A DNA stretch of 64,000 bases from Bradyrhizobium sp. CER78 (GCF_029846235.1 NZ_JARVWP010000003.1:496001-560000); one strand, 5' to 3'; positions 15,001-24,064 are shown, numbered from the stretch's first letter. The notes: generated from the letters alone by a model not told the origin. A program made the numbers and translations.

Positions 15001-15810
15001 TCAAACAAGGCCGAGAAGGCGCCTCGTGATGGCCGAGGATGGATCTTTCAGCCCATCGACAATAGTAAAGTGGTTATGCCCGGGGTCGACGACGAGGTGC
15101 GTGGGCACGTCGAATCCGGTCCAGATGTTGGCCATCAGCTCTGCCTGACGGATAAACTCGGGCCGCTCGCTACCGCCGACCCAGGTGGTCAGCGGCGATT
15201 TGCCCCGTGGCAGATGCAAGGCGGCGCTTTCGAGCGCTGCCTCGTCCATGTCCATCCGAAGCGTCTCGTTCATCGCGGTCTTCAGGAGCGGTCGCAGGTC
15301 ATGCAGACCGCTGATCGACAGCGTCGCTACGATTCTGTCGTAGACCTCAGGTTCGAGACGGCCGTCGTCGCACAGCATGCGGGTAACGAGATGGCCGCCT
15401 GCGGAATGGCCGGCCAATCGAATAGGCCCGGAGACCTGGGCGGCTGCCGAGGCAATCGCGGCCGCGATCTCGGCCGTGATGTCTGAGATGCGCGTGGCCG
15501 GTGCCAGCGTGTAACTTGGCAGCGCCACCGTCCAGCCGTGGCTTCGCGCGCCTTCGGCGAGGTCGGTCCATGACGATTTATCGAAGCGCATCCAGTATCC
15601 GCCGTGCACGAAGACGACGAGACCCTTGCTGTCGCCGTCCGGCAGAATCAGGTCGAGACGCTGCCGCTCTCCCGATCCATAGGCGATATCCGGCTTGAAC
15701 GATTTGAGTCCGGCGCGATAGGCCGCCGCCCGCTCCGCCCACCGCGCCGGCAGCTCATCCGAACCCGGCACGTGGGCCGAATTCGCGTAGGCATCATCCC
15801 AGTCGCGCAT
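15001..15810 (-). CDS. Arylformamidase, alpha/beta-hydrolase type
   Basis: Probably hydrolyses N-formylkynurenine to kynurenine plus formate, the second step of the pathway. The 269-aa alpha/beta hydrolase shows the oxyanion motif HGGYW (69-73) and the nucleophile elbow GHSAGGH with Ser136. An Asp and a late His ([10 protein letters not shown]) complete the triad. This is the serine-hydrolase type of formamidase, not the metal-dependent KynB type, so I give no symbol. It is the first gene of the operon, followed by kynA and kynU. An AT-rich palindrome lies 74 bases upstream of the ATG. Confidence 0.85.
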   Translation of the reverse strand: MRDWDDAYANSAHVPGSDELPARWAERAAAYRAGLKSFKPDIAYGSGERQRLDLILPDGDSKGLVVFVHGGYWMRFDKSSWTDLAEGARSHGWTVALPSYTLAPATRISDITAEIAAAIASAAAQVSGPIRLAGHSAGGHLVTRMLCDDGRLEPEVYDRIVATLSISGLHDLRPLLKTAMNETLRMDMDEAALESAALHLPRGKSPLTTWVGGSERPEFIRQAELMANIWTGFDVPTHLVVDPGHNHFTIVDGLKDPSSAITRRLLGLV

Positions 15811-15883
15811 CGTGGCTCCTCGAAGATTCGCCGTCGATCGGACGCCATTTTGCCACCGGCGGGGCTGTTCGCCCAGCCTTTAT

Positions 15884-15895
15884 TTTAAACTTAAA
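15884..15895. promoter_or_regulatory. Candidate operator of the kynurenine operon
   Basis: The AT-rich palindrome TTTAA-AC-TTAAA lies 74 bases upstream of the formamidase start, within otherwise GC-rich DNA, flanked by CTTTA and TAAAG. The form suits a MarR- or Lrp-type regulator, which is inference. No regulator gene is adjacent. Confidence 0.4.
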
Positions 15896-15970
15896 GCATC
15901 TGGTTGAGCCACGCCCGGGCCGTCCCCGGCAAGCGGAGCGATAGCGCGCCGAGCCTGCGACGCAAAAAGG

Positions 15971-17248
15971 CTACGCCTTCTCGACTCCGCACCATTCCGC
16001 GATGAACAGCGCGGTGGCCTTGGTCGACTGCCGCAGCGACGCCAGATCGACATATTCATTGAAGCCGTGCATCGCCGCGCCGCTGGCGCCGAAGCAGAGG
16101 CTCGGGATGTTGTAGTTCAGGCCATAGAAGCGCGTGTCGGTCAGCGCAGTGAAGGCGCGGTCTTCCACCGCGCCGCCATAAACCGCCTGATGTGCCTTGG
16201 CGAACGCGGCCTCCGGCGCCTCGGAGTTCACGAGCTCGTAGCCTTCCGACAGGAAGCCGGACCATTCCACCTGCGGCGGATTGTTGGAAAGGAAACGATG
16301 GTCGCGCGCCGCGGCCGCAACGCAAGCCAGAATCTCCTTCTGGCACTCGGCGATCGACCAGCCCGGCAGCACCGCGATGCGACAGTCGACGTCGCACCAG
16401 GCCGGCACGCTGGAGGCCCAGTCGCCGCCCTTGATGATGCCGGGATTGAAGTTGATCGGATGATTGACGTCCTTGAAATGACGGTCGGCCTTGGCGCGCT
16501 CGTTCCAGGCGATCTCGAGCTTCTCCAGCGCATGCACCAGATGATACGCCGCCATGATCGCGTTCGAGCCGGCACCGGCCTCGAACACGTGCACCGGGAA
16601 GCCGCGCACCCTCAGTCGGAACCAGATCACGCCGACCTGAGAGCGGATCATCTTGCCGTTGGTCGGCTCCGGGATGAAGCAGGCATCGGCGCGATAGCCG
16701 CGCTGCAAGGTCGAGAGTGCGCCGACGCCGGTGCTCTCCTCCTCGATCACGGATTGGAAGTGAATCCGCGCCGTCGGCTTCAATCCGGCCTTCTTGATCG
16801 CATCCAGCGCATAGAGCGCCGCAATCGTCCCGGACTTCATGTCGCAGGCGCCGCGGCCGTACATCTTGCCGTCCTTGATCACAGGCGAGAACGGCGGCGT
16901 CTCCCACATGTCCAGGGGGCCGGTCGGCACCACGTCGCAGTGGCCCTGCAGGATCAGCGACTTGCCGGCGTTGGTGGCCGGGCGGTAGGTGCCGACCACC
17001 GTGCGCGCCTTGGAGAAATCATGCTCGATCGGGCCGAAGCCGCGCAGATCCCGGAGTTCGTCGAGATTGATGTGCCAGTCGTCGACCTCATAACCGCGCT
17101 CGCGCAAGAGGTCGCCGATCATGTCCTGGCACGGTCCCTCGGCGCCACGGGTCGAGGGGATCGCGACAAAGGCCTGCGTCGTCGCAAGCTGCGCATCGAA
17201 TCCCTCGTCAACAGCGGCAAGGATTCGTTGTTGCGTCTCGGCAGTCAT
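15971..17248 (-). CDS. M20-family metallopeptidase/deacylase (ArgE/DapE-like)
   Basis: A 425-aa binuclear zinc hydrolase. The metal motifs are QGHCDVVP (His103, Asp105), GACDMKSG (Asp136) and VIEEES (Glu169-Glu170). The lid domain follows, and GAAMHGFNEYV near the end contains the last metal-binding His. The family removes acyl groups from amino acids or cleaves dipeptides. It lies upstream of the kynurenine operon on the same strand with about 160 bases between, so a shared role is possible but not shown. The start at 17248 (MTAETQQRI) was preferred to a TTG-like start 21 bases earlier. Confidence 0.88.
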   Translation of the reverse strand: MTAETQQRILAAVDEGFDAQLATTQAFVAIPSTRGAEGPCQDMIGDLLRERGYEVDDWHINLDELRDLRGFGPIEHDFSKARTVVGTYRPATNAGKSLILQGHCDVVPTGPLDMWETPPFSPVIKDGKMYGRGACDMKSGTIAALYALDAIKKAGLKPTARIHFQSVIEEESTGVGALSTLQRGYRADACFIPEPTNGKMIRSQVGVIWFRLRVRGFPVHVFEAGAGSNAIMAAYHLVHALEKLEIAWNERAKADRHFKDVNHPINFNPGIIKGGDWASSVPAWCDVDCRIAVLPGWSIAECQKEILACVAAAARDHRFLSNNPPQVEWSGFLSEGYELVNSEAPEAAFAKAHQAVYGGAVEDRAFTALTDTRFYGLNYNIPSLCFGASGAAMHGFNEYVDLASLRQSTKATALFIAEWCGVEKA

Positions 17249-17302
17249 GCGGCAGCTCCATGGGGACATCAGACAAGGTGGGAGCCGTAGCGTAACCTGA
17301 TT

Positions 17303-18028
17303 TCACTCCGCGGGGTATTGCGCAAAATAGGCATCCCGCAATGCATCTTCGAGCAGACGGCCTTCCGAATAGCCATCGAGCGTTGTCGGCCGCGTCACGC
17401 CGTCGAGCAGCCGCGGGCACGGCTCGGGCGCGCCGAGCACAGTGCGCACTGGAATACGCTCGGCATAGATCGGCAACTCGTAATCCTCGTCGTCGTCGGC
17501 GACGCCCTTGGCGCGCACCTTGGCCGAGGCCTCCTCGATCTCCATTGCGATGAACGAGGTCGCCTTGATCTCCTGCTTGTTGCTGGCGCGCAGGCTCGCG
17601 GTGCGCTCGGGAAAGAAGCGGTCGACCATCGCGACGACCGCCCGTTCCTTCTCTTCCGGGTCGGTGACAAGATAGGCGGAGCCGAACGCCATCACGGCGC
17701 GATAGTCGGCCGAATGGTTGAAGCCGCAGCGCGCCAGCACCAGGCTGTCGAGATGGGCGACCGTCAGGCACACCCGCTGCCCCTCCGACTGGTTCTCCAG
17801 CATCCGGCTCGCGCTCGAGCCGTGCCAGTAGAGCCTGGTGCCCTCGCGCCAGAAGAAGGTCGGCGTGCAATAGGGCTGGCCGTCGATCACGTAGGAGACG
17901 TGGCACAGCATCGAGGCGTCGAGGATCTTGTGCACGGTGGCGTGGTCGTAGAAGCCACGGTCATGGCGGCGCTTCACCCGGTTACGGGATGACAGCGGAT
18001 AGGACGGAGTGGATGCACCTTCGGTCAC
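17303..18028 (-). CDS. Pyridoxamine 5'-phosphate oxidase-family (NimA-like FMN-binding) protein
   Basis: A 241-aa split-barrel flavoprotein-fold protein. The early stretch MLCHVSYVIDGQPYCTPTFFWREG and the later RLYWHGSSASRML resemble NimA-like members of the PNPOx superfamily, which bind FMN or haem. It is divergent from a MocR-type regulator with 72 bases between start codons, suggesting direct control. The enzymatic activity cannot be named. Confidence 0.82.
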   Translation of the reverse strand: MTEGASTPSYPLSSRNRVKRRHDRGFYDHATVHKILDASMLCHVSYVIDGQPYCTPTFFWREGTRLYWHGSSASRMLENQSEGQRVCLTVAHLDSLVLARCGFNHSADYRAVMAFGSAYLVTDPEEKERAVVAMVDRFFPERTASLRASNKQEIKATSFIAMEIEEASAKVRAKGVADDDEDYELPIYAERIPVRTVLGAPEPCPRLLDGVTRPTTLDGYSEGRLLEDALRDAYFAQYPAE

Positions 18029-18043
18029 GGCAAGCCTCGCGGG

Positions 18044-18080
18044 ATTTGGAATCTTTCAAGAGTTGTAGCTGCTCATTTGG
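18044..18080. promoter_or_regulatory. Direct repeats in the PNPOx-like/MocR intergenic region
   Basis: Two ATTTGG hexamers (18044-18049 and 18075-18080) are 31 bases apart, close to three helical turns, in the shared promoter region. MocR-family regulators often bind direct repeats. Hexamers of this length can recur by chance. Confidence 0.3.
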
Positions 18081-18100
18081 TCTGCGATAGTGCCAATTCC

Positions 18101-19615
18101 ATGCGAAAAATTCCGACCAATTCCCGCAAGCCCGCGGCGCGCAAGCCGGAGCTGCCGCTCGACCTCACCGGCCCGCATGTCACGGCGGGCGCGGCCTCGC
18201 AGCAGCGGCTCTATCAGGCGCTGTGCCACACCATCGTCAGCGGCCTCGTCAGGCCGGGCGAGCCGCTGCCACCGTCGCGCACGCTCGCCAGGCAGACCGG
18301 CTTCCGGCGCAACGCCGTCACCACGGCCTATGAGCGGCTGATCGCCGACGGGTTTGCGGTCGCAACCACCGGCTCCGGCACGTTCGTCGCGGCGCGCATT
18401 CCGGCGCAGGCCGGCACGCCGCGACGCGCGAAGATCGAGATCGAGCCGCCGCAGCACAATGCGCTGTCGCTCGGCTGCACCCATATCGATGAGCGCGCGC
18501 TGCAGCGCTTCCGCGCCTTTGCCGGTCGCAGGCTGCGCGCCTTCGGCTCCGAGCACCTGCATTACGGCGATCCCCGCGGCAGCAGCGAACTCCGCGCCGC
18601 GATATCGGACCATCTGCTCTCGGCGCGCGGGCTGCGCTGCGACCCCGACCAGATCATGCTTGCATCAGGCACGCTGCATGCGCTTCGCATCGTGCTCGGG
18701 GCGATCCTCAAGCCTGGCGACCAGGTCTGGTGCGAGGATCCCGGCTATCCGGCGGCGCGCCGCGCGATCGAGCATTGCGGCTATCGGCCGGTGTCGGTGC
18801 CGGTCGATGGATCAGGCATGCGCATCGACAAGGGACGCGTATCCGCTCCCGTGGCGCGCGCCGCTTATGTGACGCCGTCGCACCAGTTCCCGCTCGGCGT
18901 GCAGATGTCGATGCCGCGCCGGCTCGAATTGCTCGACTGGGCAAGAGATGCCGGCGCCTTCGTGTTCGAGGACGATTACGACAGCGAGTTCCGCTATGAC
19001 GGCGCGCCGCTGCTGTCGCTCGCCGGCATCGATCATCTGCGCCGCGTGATCTACATGGGCACGTTTGCGAAGACACTGTTTCCGGGACTGCGGATCGGTT
19101 ACTGCGCCCTGCCCGAGGCCCTGATCGGCCCGGTGACCGAAGCGCGCGCCGCACTCGACCGCTTTCCCGGCACATTGATGGAAGGCGCGGTCGCCGACAT
19201 GCTGAACTCCGGCGCCTTCGCGGCGAACTTGCGCAAATCACGAAAACTCTATCGCGAGGCGCGCGACGTCCTGGCCGAGACACTTGCCACTGCGTCGGAG
19301 GGCGAGCTCACGGTTCCCGTGCCGTCGCAGGGCCTGCATCTCGTGGCGCGGCTCGATCCCGCGACTGATCCTTCGATTGCCGCGCAGGCCAAGGCGAATG
19401 CCGGCGTCGGCGGCTGGCTGCTTGCCGAGACCTATCATCGCGCGCATCCACTGCCCGGCTTCGTGCTGGGATTTTCCGGTCATCCGGTTCCGCAGCTCGT
19501 CGCGGCGGCGGAACAACTGGCGACGACAACGCTGGCTGCGCTGCGCGCGACGCGCAAGACATCCGTCAAGGCATCCGCCAAGCCACCACGCGCTAGGAGA
19601 ATCGCAGCCGCCTGA
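18101..19615 (+). CDS. MocR/PdxR-type transcriptional regulator (GntR HTH fused to aminotransferase domain)
   Basis: A 504-aa regulator. An N-terminal GntR-type winged helix (about 35-105, with GEPLPPSRTLARQTGFRRN) is joined to a class I aminotransferase-like domain. The PLP-anchoring Lys324 lies in GTFAKTLFPGLR, and VFEDDYDSEF supplies the cofactor-contact Asp. Such proteins sense PLP or an amino compound bound to it. It is divergently transcribed from the PNPOx-like gene, its most likely target. The C-terminus has a basic tail. The ATG at 18101 is preferred to a TTG 24 bases earlier. Confidence 0.92.
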   Translation: MRKIPTNSRKPAARKPELPLDLTGPHVTAGAASQQRLYQALCHTIVSGLVRPGEPLPPSRTLARQTGFRRNAVTTAYERLIADGFAVATTGSGTFVAARIPAQAGTPRRAKIEIEPPQHNALSLGCTHIDERALQRFRAFAGRRLRAFGSEHLHYGDPRGSSELRAAISDHLLSARGLRCDPDQIMLASGTLHALRIVLGAILKPGDQVWCEDPGYPAARRAIEHCGYRPVSVPVDGSGMRIDKGRVSAPVARAAYVTPSHQFPLGVQMSMPRRLELLDWARDAGAFVFEDDYDSEFRYDGAPLLSLAGIDHLRRVIYMGTFAKTLFPGLRIGYCALPEALIGPVTEARAALDRFPGTLMEGAVADMLNSGAFAANLRKSRKLYREARDVLAETLATASEGELTVPVPSQGLHLVARLDPATDPSIAAQAKANAGVGGWLLAETYHRAHPLPGFVLGFSGHPVPQLVAAAEQLATTTLAALRATRKTSVKASAKPPRARRIAAA

Positions 19616-19669
19616 CTAAGGTCGCCCGCGTTGAGTCGTTGAGTCAGTGTCCGCTTAAGGAGATACCGG

Positions 19670-19819
19670 ATGCCCAATCGCAACGTCCTGTATCTCGTGA
19701 TCGGCGCGCTGGTCGTGATCGCAGGCATGCTCGGTTACAATCTTTACCAGGCGAAGAAGCAGCCCGAAGGCCTGCAGATCAATGTCGGCCCCGACGGGCT
19801 CAAGATCCAGAACAAGTGA
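19670..19819 (+). CDS. Small single-span membrane protein (49 aa)
   Basis: A 49-aa protein: MPNRNVLYLVIGALVVIAG begins a transmembrane helix (about 6-24), followed by a short polar tail ending GPDGLKIQNK. A strong TAAGGAGAT ribosome site precedes the ATG. It is 11 bases from the next exported small protein, so the two are probably an operon. No named family. The tail (INVGPDGLKI) should face the periplasm if the N-terminus is inside, which is inference. Confidence 0.72.
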   Translation: MPNRNVLYLVIGALVVIAGMLGYNLYQAKKQPEGLQINVGPDGLKIQNK

Positions 19820-19830
19820 AGGGGGCCGCG

Positions 19831-20076
19831 ATGTTGCGCACGGGACTTGTCGCGCTGGTCGGCATCGCAGCACTTGGCGCGATGGTTCACTCCGCCGCCG
19901 CAGAGCAGTCGTTCATGCGCGAGGGTGACATCGTCGACCTCAGGGTCGGTCAGCGTGTCTTCGTCGATGATGGCTCGTGCCCCGCCGGGCAGATCAAGCA
20001 GGTCACAGGTTCCAAGCTGAGCGAAAACGGCGTCGTTCGTACCCGCAGCTGCGTGCCGCGGCTCGCCAAAAAGTAA
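19831..20076 (+). CDS. Small exported protein with two C-terminal-half cysteines (81 aa)
   Basis: An 81-aa protein with a signal peptide (MLRTGLVALVGIAALGAMVHSAAAE). The mature part has RVGQRVFVDDGSC and, near the end, TRSC, giving two cysteines that could form a disulfide. It looks like a short beta-rich periplasmic protein of a kind common in Bradyrhizobium. The family name is not certain. It follows the 49-aa membrane protein by 11 bases and is followed by a hairpin. Confidence 0.7.
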   Translation: MLRTGLVALVGIAALGAMVHSAAAEQSFMREGDIVDLRVGQRVFVDDGSCPAGQIKQVTGSKLSENGVVRTRSCVPRLAKK

Positions 20077-20078
20077 AA

Positions 20079-20098
20079 CGCCCCGCTGTCGCGAGGCG
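20079..20098. terminator. Hairpin between convergent genes
   Basis: CGCCCCGC (20079-20086) and GCGAGGCG (20091-20098) pair with one mismatch around a TGTC loop. Only CTTGCTTC follows, so it is a weak terminator candidate. Confidence 0.45.
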
Positions 20099-20127
20099 CT
20101 TGCTTCATCGCTGCGTTGACGCCCTGC

Positions 20128-20535
20128 TCAGTTCGAGATCGGCTCGAACATGCATTGCAGCGTCGGCTTGGCGATCTTGGTGAAGGTTGGGCCGATCTCG
20201 CCCTGCTTGGACGGCGGCACCCAATCGGTCTCGATGGTCGGCACGCCGGTCTCGCTGATCCCGCGCAGCAGCGCCTGGCGGAGATCGGGATCGTCCACCG
20301 TCGCAGCCGCATGATCGTGCAGGCAACCGCACACGGCCTCGGGATGGGCCCAGCGGCCGAGCATATGCGGCGCGCACTGGCGCACGAATTCGTCACGCGG
20401 TTCAGGCACCCGGTACAGCGACCGGATCTGCATCGACTCGAGGGGAAGCTGGGATTGAGCCTGCGCGGAACCCGCCAAAGGGCCGATCAAGGCGAGCGAT
20501 GCGAGCATCGCGACGGAACAGATTCGGAGCGACAT
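20128..20535 (-). CDS. Exported cysteine-containing hypothetical protein (135 aa)
   Basis: A 135-aa protein with a signal peptide (MSLRICSVAMLASLALIGPLAGSAQAQ). The mature part has four cysteines (RQCAPHM, VCGCLHDH, LQCMFE). The Cys-Gly-Cys motif followed by His could bind a metal or form disulfides. No family recognised. The same strand carries another small exported gene upstream at 20574, 38 bases away. Confidence 0.6.
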   Translation of the reverse strand: MSLRICSVAMLASLALIGPLAGSAQAQSQLPLESMQIRSLYRVPEPRDEFVRQCAPHMLGRWAHPEAVCGCLHDHAAATVDDPDLRQALLRGISETGVPTIETDWVPPSKQGEIGPTFTKIAKPTLQCMFEPISN

Positions 20536-20573
20536 GGGGAGCCTTTATTGGCGTTTCTGTTTTTGCGTCGCAA

Positions 20574-20732
20574 TCAGTTGGCCTGCGCCACCACCATCGG
20601 GGCCGGGGTGACCACCGGCGAGCCGTTATAGGAGAAGGTGCCGATGCCGGGCAAACCGTTGTCCGGGGTGCCAGCCATCGACGAACCAGCCATCACGAAA
20701 GCGAAGGCGAGGATCAGGCTCATGGTCCGCAT
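20574..20732 (-). CDS. Very small exported protein (52 aa)
   Basis: A 52-aa protein starting MRTMSLILAFAFVMAGSSMA, a convincing signal sequence, then a short Gly/Pro/Val-rich tail ending VVAQAN. The ATG at 20732 has GGAGA upstream. Function unknown. The 437 bases between this start and the next possible gene at 21170 contain nothing I can assign. Confidence 0.5.
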   Translation of the reverse strand: MRTMSLILAFAFVMAGSSMAGTPDNGLPGIGTFSYNGSPVVTPAPMVVAQAN

Positions 20733-21169
20733 CTGACAGTCTCCGTCATTTCGGGTCGGCGCCCGGCGCCGTTGTGTTGACCGTTTGATAACGATCTGCC
20801 GTTTCGGGAGTTCTGCGGAACAAGCTGAAAATGGTTTCGTCGGGGCGAGAATTGTTTCGTCGACCGGCGGTCCACGAAACATTCAGCGAAAAATCCTAAT
20901 GCTTTCAATGGCCGCGGTGCGGCAGGCCGCCTGCTCAAAATGTCGCGCGTTCAACCGGCTCAGCTGTGAATAGTCCGATTATGCCTGCAAATTGAGTGGG
21001 CTATCGCGCTTTCTTAACTTTCCTCTGCTGAGACAGGAAGCAGTCCAGCAAGGGTGGCGTGAACCGGGCGACGGTTCCGGCGACTCATCTGGGCGCCGTG
21101 CAACCAACTCCGCGGTGGCACGTTGTCGTGATCCCGATCCAACGCTTGTTGAGATCAATCCAACGAAGG

Positions 21170-21397
21170 ATGTCAGTCGTGGGCAATGGCAACATCGGTG
21201 TTGGCAATGAATCCGCGGCCCGCAATTCCGGCCAGCAGCAACAGATGACGGCCGCGATGCCGCAGCAGGGCGCTTATGTGATGGGCGACAATGAGTGCGC
21301 GCCGCAGAAGCTGGTCCGCCTCGTCGGCTGCCGCGACTCGAAGCTCAAGCCGGGCTTCAGCATTAGCGCGAAGCAGTTCGGGCAAACCAAGCGCTAG
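21170..21397 (+). CDS. Doubtful small protein (75 aa)
   Basis: A 75-aa frame with a Gly/Asn/Gln-rich start (MSVVGNGNIGVGNESAARN) and a cysteine-containing tail (CAPQKLVRLVGCRDSKLKPG). The GAAGG that could serve as ribosome site lies directly against the ATG, which is unusual. The tail looks protein-like, and the frame ends 44 bases from the convergent CreA gene. It could be a degraded gene or a real lineage-specific one. Confidence 0.3.
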   Translation: MSVVGNGNIGVGNESAARNSGQQQQMTAAMPQQGAYVMGDNECAPQKLVRLVGCRDSKLKPGFSISAKQFGQTKR

Positions 21398-21440
21398 CTC
21401 TCCCGCTGCTTCAACCACCGGGGCCAAGCCCCTGCTCCCG

Positions 21441-22013
21441 CTACTGAATGAACTCGCCGCACTTCTGCACCGCGGTGGCATCGGCCGCGCCCCATGGCAT
21501 GATCGGCACCGACGACGTCGAGTTCTTCGGCGAGCCTTCGATCAGCTTGTCCGAATAGACCATGTAGACCAGCACGTTGCGCTTGGCGTCGCAGCCGCGC
21601 ACGATCTGCATCTTCTTGAAGAACAGCGACCGGCGCTGCCGGAACATGTCGTCGCCCTGGCCGAGCTTGTTCTTGAAGCGGATCGGCCCGATCTGCCGGC
21701 AAGCCAGCGAGATATCAGAGACTTCCTCGGCAAGGCCGAGCCAGCCCTTGAAGCCGCCCTTCTCCGGCACCGTGAAGTGACAGGCGACGCCCTCGACCTC
21801 GGGGTCGTCGACGCCATAGGTCGCGAGCTTGTCGTTGGGGCTCACCCATTTGAACACCGTCGAGCGGCGGAAGATCAGGTCCGGCTCGTCGGCCGCCGCC
21901 GCAGGCGTTGCCTGCCCCAAGGTCGCCAATGAGGTGAGCAACATCAGCAGCGCCGCGCACCCCCATCGAGACAGCAGTCGCACGTCACACAAGCTCACAG
22001 TTCTCGATGTCAT
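21441..22013 (-). CDS. creA: CreA family exported protein
   Basis: A 190-aa periplasmic protein. The signal region is followed by STVFKWVSPNDKL, DDPEVEGVACHFT, GLAEEVSDISLACRQIGPI and YSDKLIEGSPKNSTSSVPIMPW, matching the CreA family closely. The family is widespread in Proteobacteria and its function is still not established; the name comes from a gene next to the E. coli creBC system, which is absent here. Confidence 0.93.
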   Translation of the reverse strand: MTSRTVSLCDVRLLSRWGCAALLMLLTSLATLGQATPAAAADEPDLIFRRSTVFKWVSPNDKLATYGVDDPEVEGVACHFTVPEKGGFKGWLGLAEEVSDISLACRQIGPIRFKNKLGQGDDMFRQRRSLFFKKMQIVRGCDAKRNVLVYMVYSDKLIEGSPKNSTSSVPIMPWGAADATAVQKCGEFIQ

Positions 22014-22237
22014 TGAGGTCTCCGCGGGGTGGGGTCCCGCCTATGTAGTGCGCAAACGCCGCACAGGAAGGCGCTGACAGTTCGGTGATCGCGCCCGGCG
22101 CTTTAACCTCTTGTGAGGCTTTTTTGCTACTCTTTCGTCGAAAATCCGCCCCTCACGGAAGGGTTAGATCGCTTGCGCTGGTGAACGCGTTCGGCGTCTG
22201 CGACAACCAACAGATAGTTTGGACTGGGATTCGGAAT

Positions 22238-23983
22238 ATGCGCGCAAGCGGTCGTCGGATTTCGATTTTTGATTCTGCGAATGGGCGGTTCTGGCAGTTT
22301 GCAATTCTGACGGCGGCCGGCACCGTGGCCGCCTCCTCGCAGGCCGACGCGGCGCTGTTCTACTGGAACCGCGACTCCGCCTATTACGGCGATGTCGAGC
22401 CGATGCCGCAGCCGGTTCGTCCGAAGCCGAAGCGCAATCTCGCCAAGAAGTCTCCGGCGATCGAGAAGGAGGCCGGCAGTAAGCCGCAGGGTCCCCTGAT
22501 CATCTCGGTCTCGATCGACCAGCAGCGTGTCAGGATCTACGACGCCAACGGCCTCTACGCCGAGAGCCCGGTGTCGACAGGCATGAAGGGGCACTCGACC
22601 CCGATGGGCGTCTTCAGCGTCATCCAGAAGCAGAAGTACCATCAGTCCAACATCTACAGCGGCGCGCCGATGCCGTACATGCAGCGCATCACCTGGTCGG
22701 GCATCGCCATGCACGCCGGTGTGCTGCCCGGCTATCCGGCCTCGCACGGCTGCATCCGCATGCCGATGTCGTTTGCGGTCAAGATGTACAACTGGACGCG
22801 GATGGGCGCCCGTGTGTTCGTCACCCCGGGCGCGATCTCTCCGGCGAATTTCTCGCATCCGCTGCTGGTGACGCAGAAGGTCGCGCCGCAGCAGCCGGTG
22901 GCCGACGAGATTCTGAAGATGGATGCGCCGCTCGGCGTGAAGAGCGACAAGGGCGCGGACAAGCCGCAGACCGGGCTGGATTTGCGCAGCAGCGTCGGCC
23001 ATGCCGCCGCCGCGTCGCTGCGCGACAACACCCACACCGCCGACGCCAGCGGCGCGAGCGCGTCGGCGACGATGTCCGACGCGTCCTCTGCCGCGAGCGA
23101 TCCCATCGCGGAGAAGCTTGCAACGGACCCGGCGCAGCCGACGAAGCCCGGGATCGCCGCGGCCGACAAGCCGGCCGAGACCAATTCTGCCGGCAACGGC
23201 AGCGTCGCCTCCGACGACAAGTCGGCCGGCGAAACCACCGGCAGCACCGACACGCCGAAGTCGGAGGTCTCCGCGAACGACCCGGTGAAGGCCGAAGCCA
23301 AGGCCGACGAACCGAAGGCAGATGCCGCCAAGCCCGGCGTCGCCGAGGCGCCCAAGGTCGACGCGTCGAAGACCGATGCGGCCACGGACGCCGCCAAAGC
23401 GGCGGATGGCGTGAAGGCCGTCGACAAGCCCGCCGAAGCAGCAACCGCAGCCGACGCGCCCGACGCCAACAAGGATGTCGCCAAGGATCCCGCACGGTTG
23501 CCGGGCATCGGCAAGATCGACGTGTCGAAGCGCGCCGGCCAGATCGCGGTGTTCATCAGCCGCAAGGATTCCAAGCTCTATGTGCGGCAGAACTTTGCGC
23601 CGCTGTTCGAGGTGCCGGTGACGATCGCGGCCAGCGACCGGCCGCTCGGCACCCATGTGTTCACCGCGGAAGCCGACAAATCAGATGCCAACCTGCTGCG
23701 CTGGTCAGTGGTGACGCTGCCGACCCGCAACGCCGCCCGCATCGACGTCGAGGACCGCACCTCGCATCGTCGCAAGGTAGCCGCCGCAGCGCCGGTCGAG
23801 GTGAAACCGCAGCCGGCGACCAACAGCCCGGCCGAAGCGCTCGACCGCATCTCGATTCCGGCTGATGTGATGGCGCGGATCAACGAAGCGCTCGGCACCG
23901 GCGGATCGATCATCGTCTCCGACCTCGGCGTCAACCAAGGCGAGACCGGCGAAGGCACCGACTTCATCCTGCCGCTGCGCTGA
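22238..23983 (+). CDS. L,D-transpeptidase with a second, apparently non-catalytic YkuD-like C-terminal region
   Basis: A 581-aa periplasmic enzyme that should form 3-3 peptidoglycan cross-links or attach proteins to peptidoglycan. After a hydrophobic export segment (about 20-38), the YkuD domain (about 85-205) contains His159 and ASHGCIRM with His170 and catalytic Cys172. A low-complexity linker of about 200 residues rich in Ala, Asp, Lys and Ser follows. The C-terminus (about 425-581) starts GQIAVFISRKDSKLYVRQNF, resembling the first strands of a YkuD fold, and carries IIVSDLGVNQGETG where no Cys is present. The ATG at 22238 was preferred to an upstream start that lacks a signal. Confidence 0.87.
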   Translation: MRASGRRISIFDSANGRFWQFAILTAAGTVAASSQADAALFYWNRDSAYYGDVEPMPQPVRPKPKRNLAKKSPAIEKEAGSKPQGPLIISVSIDQQRVRIYDANGLYAESPVSTGMKGHSTPMGVFSVIQKQKYHQSNIYSGAPMPYMQRITWSGIAMHAGVLPGYPASHGCIRMPMSFAVKMYNWTRMGARVFVTPGAISPANFSHPLLVTQKVAPQQPVADEILKMDAPLGVKSDKGADKPQTGLDLRSSVGHAAAASLRDNTHTADASGASASATMSDASSAASDPIAEKLATDPAQPTKPGIAAADKPAETNSAGNGSVASDDKSAGETTGSTDTPKSEVSANDPVKAEAKADEPKADAAKPGVAEAPKVDASKTDAATDAAKAADGVKAVDKPAEAATAADAPDANKDVAKDPARLPGIGKIDVSKRAGQIAVFISRKDSKLYVRQNFAPLFEVPVTIAASDRPLGTHVFTAEADKSDANLLRWSVVTLPTRNAARIDVEDRTSHRRKVAAAAPVEVKPQPATNSPAEALDRISIPADVMARINEALGTGGSIIVSDLGVNQGETGEGTDFILPLR

Positions 23984-24064
23984 GCCCCTATAACGCCTTC
24001 TTGAAAGCCCGCGCCTGCCCGCTGGACTATGATCCCCGAGAACATCTGTTCCGGGGACGAGACC

